A stretch of DNA of 64,000 nt from a candidate division FCPU426 bacterium (GTDB taxonomy: Bacteria > Oederibacteriota > Muellerivitia > Muellerivitales > Muellerivitaceae). The stretch covers positions 30,675-94,674 of the forward strand of contig PLZG01000079.1 in assembly GCA_003152075.1 (NCBI GenBank), written 5' to 3'. Shown one piece after another: positions 61,168 through 64,000 of the stretch. Within the stretch, counting starts at the first letter, position 1. Every line of letters begins with the position of its first letter. The translations under genes and the position numbers were made by a program. The notes beneath the pieces were generated by a model. That model did no database searches and was not told the DNA's origin. It was given only the letters and a program-made list of their open reading frames with translations.

Positions 61168-62064
61168 TTATGCGTAAAGGTTTTTCATGGCCGCCAAAAT
61201 AATGGCCTCTTGCGGCCCCCAAATCCCGGCATCGGTGGATTGGAAGACCGCGAAGGTCCGAAGCCCGCAGGCGGAGGCTAATTGGGTCACCCCACTGTCG
61301 TTACCCAAGTAAGCCGCTGACTGGGAAAAGACTCCCGCCAAATCCTGGAGAGCCAGGGTTTTGGGAAGAACCACCACATCTTTTAAACCCGCGAAAGCCT
61401 CGCGAATTATCCCCAAATTCTTTTCTTCCGCCTCGCCCCAAGTCACCAGAACCTGTTTTTGTGATTCGTTCACGGCCCTTTCCGCCGCGTTCCGAAAGAA
61501 GGGAAGGGGAGCGTTTTTATCCGGGCTTCCACTGCCGGGATGAATCACTAGGGGAAAGGCAAGATTCAAGGATTTCAAGAGTTCGCGACCCTTCTCTTTT
61601 AAAGGTTCATCGATTAAAAGCTTGGCTTGGCGGAAAGGGCAATTGGGAGGTAAGGGACAGGCAAAAGCGGTTTCCAACCAATATTCGGCCACCCAGCGGC
61701 CTTCCTCGAGAAATTCAGTGAAGGGTTTGGCGGGGAAGTGGACCTGGATACCAGATAGTGAAGCGAGTTTTTCCAGAATAGACTCATCCTTATCCTTGAA
61801 AAAAATAAAGATTTCCTTGAAACGGGTTAGGAAGGTTTGATCCTTGGAACTTAAAGGCGTTTTGGAGAACAAGACCTGGAGAAGTGGGTCTAAAGGAATG
61901 ACCTCCGTTATCCCCAATAACTTTCCGCCCAAAGACAAATAGGGGGAAGTGCCGGCTACCGTGACACTTGAACGGGATTGAAGAAGCCGGAGGGCTGGAA
62001 GCGTCAGAAGGGAATCGCCCAGGCTTCCCGCGGCCAAAACCAGGATAGAATTTTGTTTTTCCAT
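61168..62064 (-). CDS. Glycosyltransferase family 9 (heptosyltransferase-like)
   Basis: 298 residues from ATG 62064; ATG 62097 would add 11 residues. GT9 enzymes add heptose to lipopolysaccharide core at the inner face of the inner membrane. Motifs are ILVLAAGSLGDSLLTLPALRLL at the start, VIHPGSGSPDKNAPL, and AAYLGNDSGVTQLASACGLRTFAVF near the C-terminus, the typical donor-site region. TATACT lies 6 bases before ATG 62064 on the minus strand with no Shine-Dalgarno, so the mRNA may be leaderless. The exact acceptor sugar is unknown. Confidence 0.83.
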   Translation of the reverse strand: MEKQNSILVLAAGSLGDSLLTLPALRLLQSRSSVTVAGTSPYLSLGGKLLGITEVIPLDPLLQVLFSKTPLSSKDQTFLTRFKEIFIFFKDKDESILEKLASLSGIQVHFPAKPFTEFLEEGRWVAEYWLETAFACPLPPNCPFRQAKLLIDEPLKEKGRELLKSLNLAFPLVIHPGSGSPDKNAPLPFFRNAAERAVNESQKQVLVTWGEAEEKNLGIIREAFAGLKDVVVLPKTLALQDLAGVFSQSAAYLGNDSGVTQLASACGLRTFAVFQSTDAGIWGPQEAIILAAMKNLYA

Positions 62065-62124
62065 GGGGGCAGTATAAACTTTTCTACTCCTATCCATTTT
62101 GGATGCTCAATCGCTTTCGCGAGT

Positions 62125-62154
62125 TGGAACCGGTTCCGGTTCACGTGGTATAGT
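62125..62154 (+). promoter_or_regulatory. Promoter of the GH12 gene with an overlapping palindrome
   Basis: TTGGAA (-35), an 18-base spacer, then TATAGT (-10). The -35 box overlaps the perfect 12-bp palindrome GGAACCGGTTCC (62126-62137), which has a LacI-like central CG and could be an operator for a regulator. Confidence 0.5.
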
Positions 62155-62185
62155 TTGAAAGCGGCAATAAATGTCAGAAATAAGC

Positions 62186-62201
62186 TTGAAAGCGCTTTTA
62201 A
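62186..62201. promoter_or_regulatory. LacI-type operator upstream of GH12
   Basis: TTGAAAGCGCTTTTAA, palindromic at 14 of 16 positions. Its core AAAGCGCTTT is identical to the site in the lacI leader at 29580-29589. It lies about 30 bases after the predicted transcription start, where a bound repressor would block RNA polymerase. Confidence 0.65.
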
Positions 62202-62245
62202 TATGAGTTTGTTAGATTGGTTTCCCTTTGTTTTATTGTGAATTG

Positions 62246-63547
62246 ATGGCATATTTTCTGCAGGTTTTACAGGCTATTAACACTTCCGAATTGAAGGAAC
62301 CCTTGCGCGATTTTAAAAACCAACCTTTAAACGTATTTAGATGGCTGTTCGCCCTAATGGCGATGAGTCTTTTGGGCTCATTCCATCCGGCTCAGGGACA
62401 AACCGTGAATACCTGCACCCAATATTACACGGTTAGCACGGCCAGTTCCCCTTCTTACAATGTCGAGACTAACTACTGGAACATGGGAAGCTGTCCAGGT
62501 ACCCAATGCATGAATATCAACACGAGTACCGGAGATTTTGCCGTCACGGAAGGCCCTGCCCCTTGCTCTGACAATGTCGCCACTTATCCTGCTATTTATT
62601 ATGGGTGTCATTTCGGCAATTGTAGTCCCGGGACTAACCTTCCCATGCTTGTCAGCAGCCTCCAATGCGTGACCAGTAGTTGGAATATTACTACCACCAA
62701 CACTGGTTTATGGGATGCGGCTTATGACATTTGGTTCGGCACCTCCACCAACACTTCCAGCCACAGCGCGGAACTGATGATCTGGCTGGATTATATGCCG
62801 GGGACCGGGCCCGCCGGAACGTTGAAGGCTACCAATGTCGCGATCGGCAATTCTCCCACTCAATGGAATATCTACGAAGGGCCGGTCGGGGGTTGGAACT
62901 ACATCGCCTTTCTGGCCAAAACCAATGTTACCTCATTCAACGATGTGGATATCCTGGCTTTCATTAATTATTGCGTAGCAAACGGTTATATCAACTCTGC
63001 CTGGTACCTGCACGCAATCGAGGCGGGCAACGAACTCAGGTCGGGAGGAGTCCCCTTTTCCAGCAGCGGATTTTCAGCTTCCGTCAACACGGTCTCCTGT
63101 GGAACTCCCACTCCCATTGCTACGCCCACCTTTACCGCGACATTCACGCCTACCATTACCGACACCCCTTGCATGGTCAGCGGAACACCTTGTACCCCAA
63201 CGCTAACCTTTACCCCTACGGCGACAGCCACTCCAACGGCCACACCATCCAACCTTTACACGGTTTATCCCAATCCGTGGCCGGATAACCAAAATCCAGG
63301 GGATACCATTAACTTCTACTACAAAAACGACCAAGCCGCAGACCAGGTTCAGTTGAAAATTTTTACCCTGGCCTACCGCAAGATATATGAAAACGATACT
63401 TTGCCTGCAACCCAAGGCCCTCAGCTGCCCTGGGCCGTCAACATGACAAACCTTAATTTATCCAACGGCCTTTATTATTTCGTGATCATCTGGAAAAACG
63501 GGAGTCAGCAAAGCCAAAAGGTCATGAAAGTTCTCGTTCGCCGCTAA
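62246..63547 (+). CDS. Secreted GH12 endoglucanase with linker and C-terminal sorting-like domain
   Basis: 433 residues from ATG 62246; the track start is an upstream TTG and no good ribosome site is seen for either. A signal peptide (FRWLFALMAMSLLGSFHPAQG) follows a hydrophilic lead. Residues of about 52-290 form a GH12 domain: YYTVSTASSPSYNVETNYWN, SAELMIWLDY with nucleophile Glu176, GPVGGWNYIAFL, and WYLHAIEAGNELRSGG with acid/base Glu263. It should cut beta-1,4-glucans such as cellulose or xyloglucan. A Thr/Pro linker (about 293-342) leads to a 90-residue end domain starting YTVYPNPWPDNQ and closing with QSQKVMKVLVRR, resembling T9SS-type sorting or FlgD-like Ig domains. Confidence 0.88.
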   Translation: MAYFLQVLQAINTSELKEPLRDFKNQPLNVFRWLFALMAMSLLGSFHPAQGQTVNTCTQYYTVSTASSPSYNVETNYWNMGSCPGTQCMNINTSTGDFAVTEGPAPCSDNVATYPAIYYGCHFGNCSPGTNLPMLVSSLQCVTSSWNITTTNTGLWDAAYDIWFGTSTNTSSHSAELMIWLDYMPGTGPAGTLKATNVAIGNSPTQWNIYEGPVGGWNYIAFLAKTNVTSFNDVDILAFINYCVANGYINSAWYLHAIEAGNELRSGGVPFSSSGFSASVNTVSCGTPTPIATPTFTATFTPTITDTPCMVSGTPCTPTLTFTPTATATPTATPSNLYTVYPNPWPDNQNPGDTINFYYKNDQAADQVQLKIFTLAYRKIYENDTLPATQGPQLPWAVNMTNLNLSNGLYYFVIIWKNGSQQSQKVMKVLVRR

Positions 63548-63587
63548 AACCCCAAATTTTTATTTTCAAGGGAATAAACAGGACTAC

Positions 63588-64000
63588 ATGAATCTTATCT
63601 CTTTTAAACGAATTGGACTGGTTTTGGCCTTGGCCGCCATTGGGTTCATCCCGCCGGGGTTCTCGGAAGCCCAAACGCTTACAGCCAACATTACGGTGAA
63701 CGCCGCCTCGACTATCACCTCTTTCGCTCCCGCGAGTATCTTTGGCACCAACCTGGCTTATTGGGTTTCCCAAACCGCCAATAACAGCACCCGCGCTACC
63801 GTACAGGCGGCGGGGAACTATTTTTTACGTTATCCGGGAGGGTCGTCCTCGGACGATTACCATTGGAACGGGACCGGGACATTCGACGTGAACCATCATT
63901 GGGTGCCCAACGGAACTAGTTGGAGCTACGGATTTGTGGGTAATGAAACCTATTGCGGCACGACGGGCTCCAACAACGCGGGGACCCATCCCTATTCCCA
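63588..64000 (+). CDS. Secreted clan-A-type glycoside hydrolase, 5' part only
   Basis: At least 137 residues, running off the window. AGGA precedes the ATG by a few bases. The signal peptide (RIGLVLALAAIGFIPPGFSEAQ) is followed by ITSFAPASIFGTNLAYWVSQ and YFLRYPGGSSSDDYHWNGTG. The 'FGTN...LRYPGGSxxDxYHW' pattern occurs at the start of TIM-barrel hydrolases of the GH44, GH51 and GH79 kind. It lies 40 bases after the GH12 gene, so the two probably form one operon acting on plant polysaccharides. The exact family cannot be settled from this part. Confidence 0.7.
   Translation, partial: MNLISFKRIGLVLALAAIGFIPPGFSEAQTLTANITVNAASTITSFAPASIFGTNLAYWVSQTANNSTRATVQAAGNYFLRYPGGSSSDDYHWNGTGTFDVNHHWVPNGTSWSYGFVGNETYCGTTGSNNAGTHPYS

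Overview
The window comes from a Gram-negative bacterium with an outer membrane. It carries several beta-barrel proteins, lipoproteins with lipobox cysteines, a type V autotransporter and an RseP protease. Housekeeping genes are ordinary bacterial ones, but the surface proteins are unusual: degenerate SLH-like/coiled-coil porins, NHL-SGNH proteins, and a cellulase with a Thr/Pro-rich linker and a 'YPNP'-type C-terminal domain. This points to a poorly cultured phylum (FCB-like, Elusimicrobiota-like or FCPU426-like). That placement is inference and weak.

Layout. 0.4-7.1 kb is a copper/heavy-metal island: a Met/His-rich periplasmic protein, YHS and HMBD mini-proteins, a CopA ATPase with two HMBDs, a frameshifted PPK2 and a relic of a second copA. 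7.1-12.9 kb holds single genes: TrmO, a zinc-finger peptide, an NHL lipoprotein, SfsA, a barrel protein, ferredoxin, a PilZ protein and an HDAC-family deacetylase. 12.9-17.2 kb is a rearranged duplication. It has two SAM hydrolase genes (one frameshifted), an HDAC 3' relic, a TPR fragment, and an NHL-SGNH gene cut by a TGA. 17.3-20.2 kb (minus strand) is a four-gene acyl-transfer operon: SGNH protein, a 40-residue membrane peptide ending FIYVDF, an MBOAT acyltransferase and an exported protein. The peptide resembles DltX. 20.3-23.8 kb has an NHL-SGNH relic, the intact NHL-SGNH paralogue and an inositol monophosphatase. 23.8-29.4 kb is a giant autotransporter. 29.6 kb is a LacI-family regulator. 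30.9-37.8 kb holds a membrane-anchored beta-sandwich protein, a barrel protein and a 1,437-residue fusion of an RlmD-type rRNA methyltransferase with a membrane-anchored sugar-hydrolase-like region. 38.3-48.0 kb is a six-gene outer-membrane operon: a CBM-like lipoprotein, three related porin-like proteins and two more CBM-like lipoproteins. 48.2-61.0 kb is a housekeeping block: lepA, lepB, hemW, hrcA-grpE-dnaK, dxr, rseP, sucCD. 61.2 kb to the end has a GT9 glycosyltransferase diverging from a GH12 cellulase and a partial second glycoside hydrolase.

How they work together (inference). Matching AAAGCGCTTT palindromes sit in the lacI leader and downstream of the GH12 promoter, so the LacI protein may control the glycoside hydrolases. 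The six-gene operon may display glycan-binding lipoproteins beside porins. The MBOAT/SGNH operon probably acylates an envelope or secreted polysaccharide. Intergenic spaces are rich in dispersed palindromic repeats, and two of these have entered coding sequences in frame (sfsA and the inositol monophosphatase). Four broken genes and at least four short gene relics show active local rearrangement, though assembly errors could explain single-base lesions.
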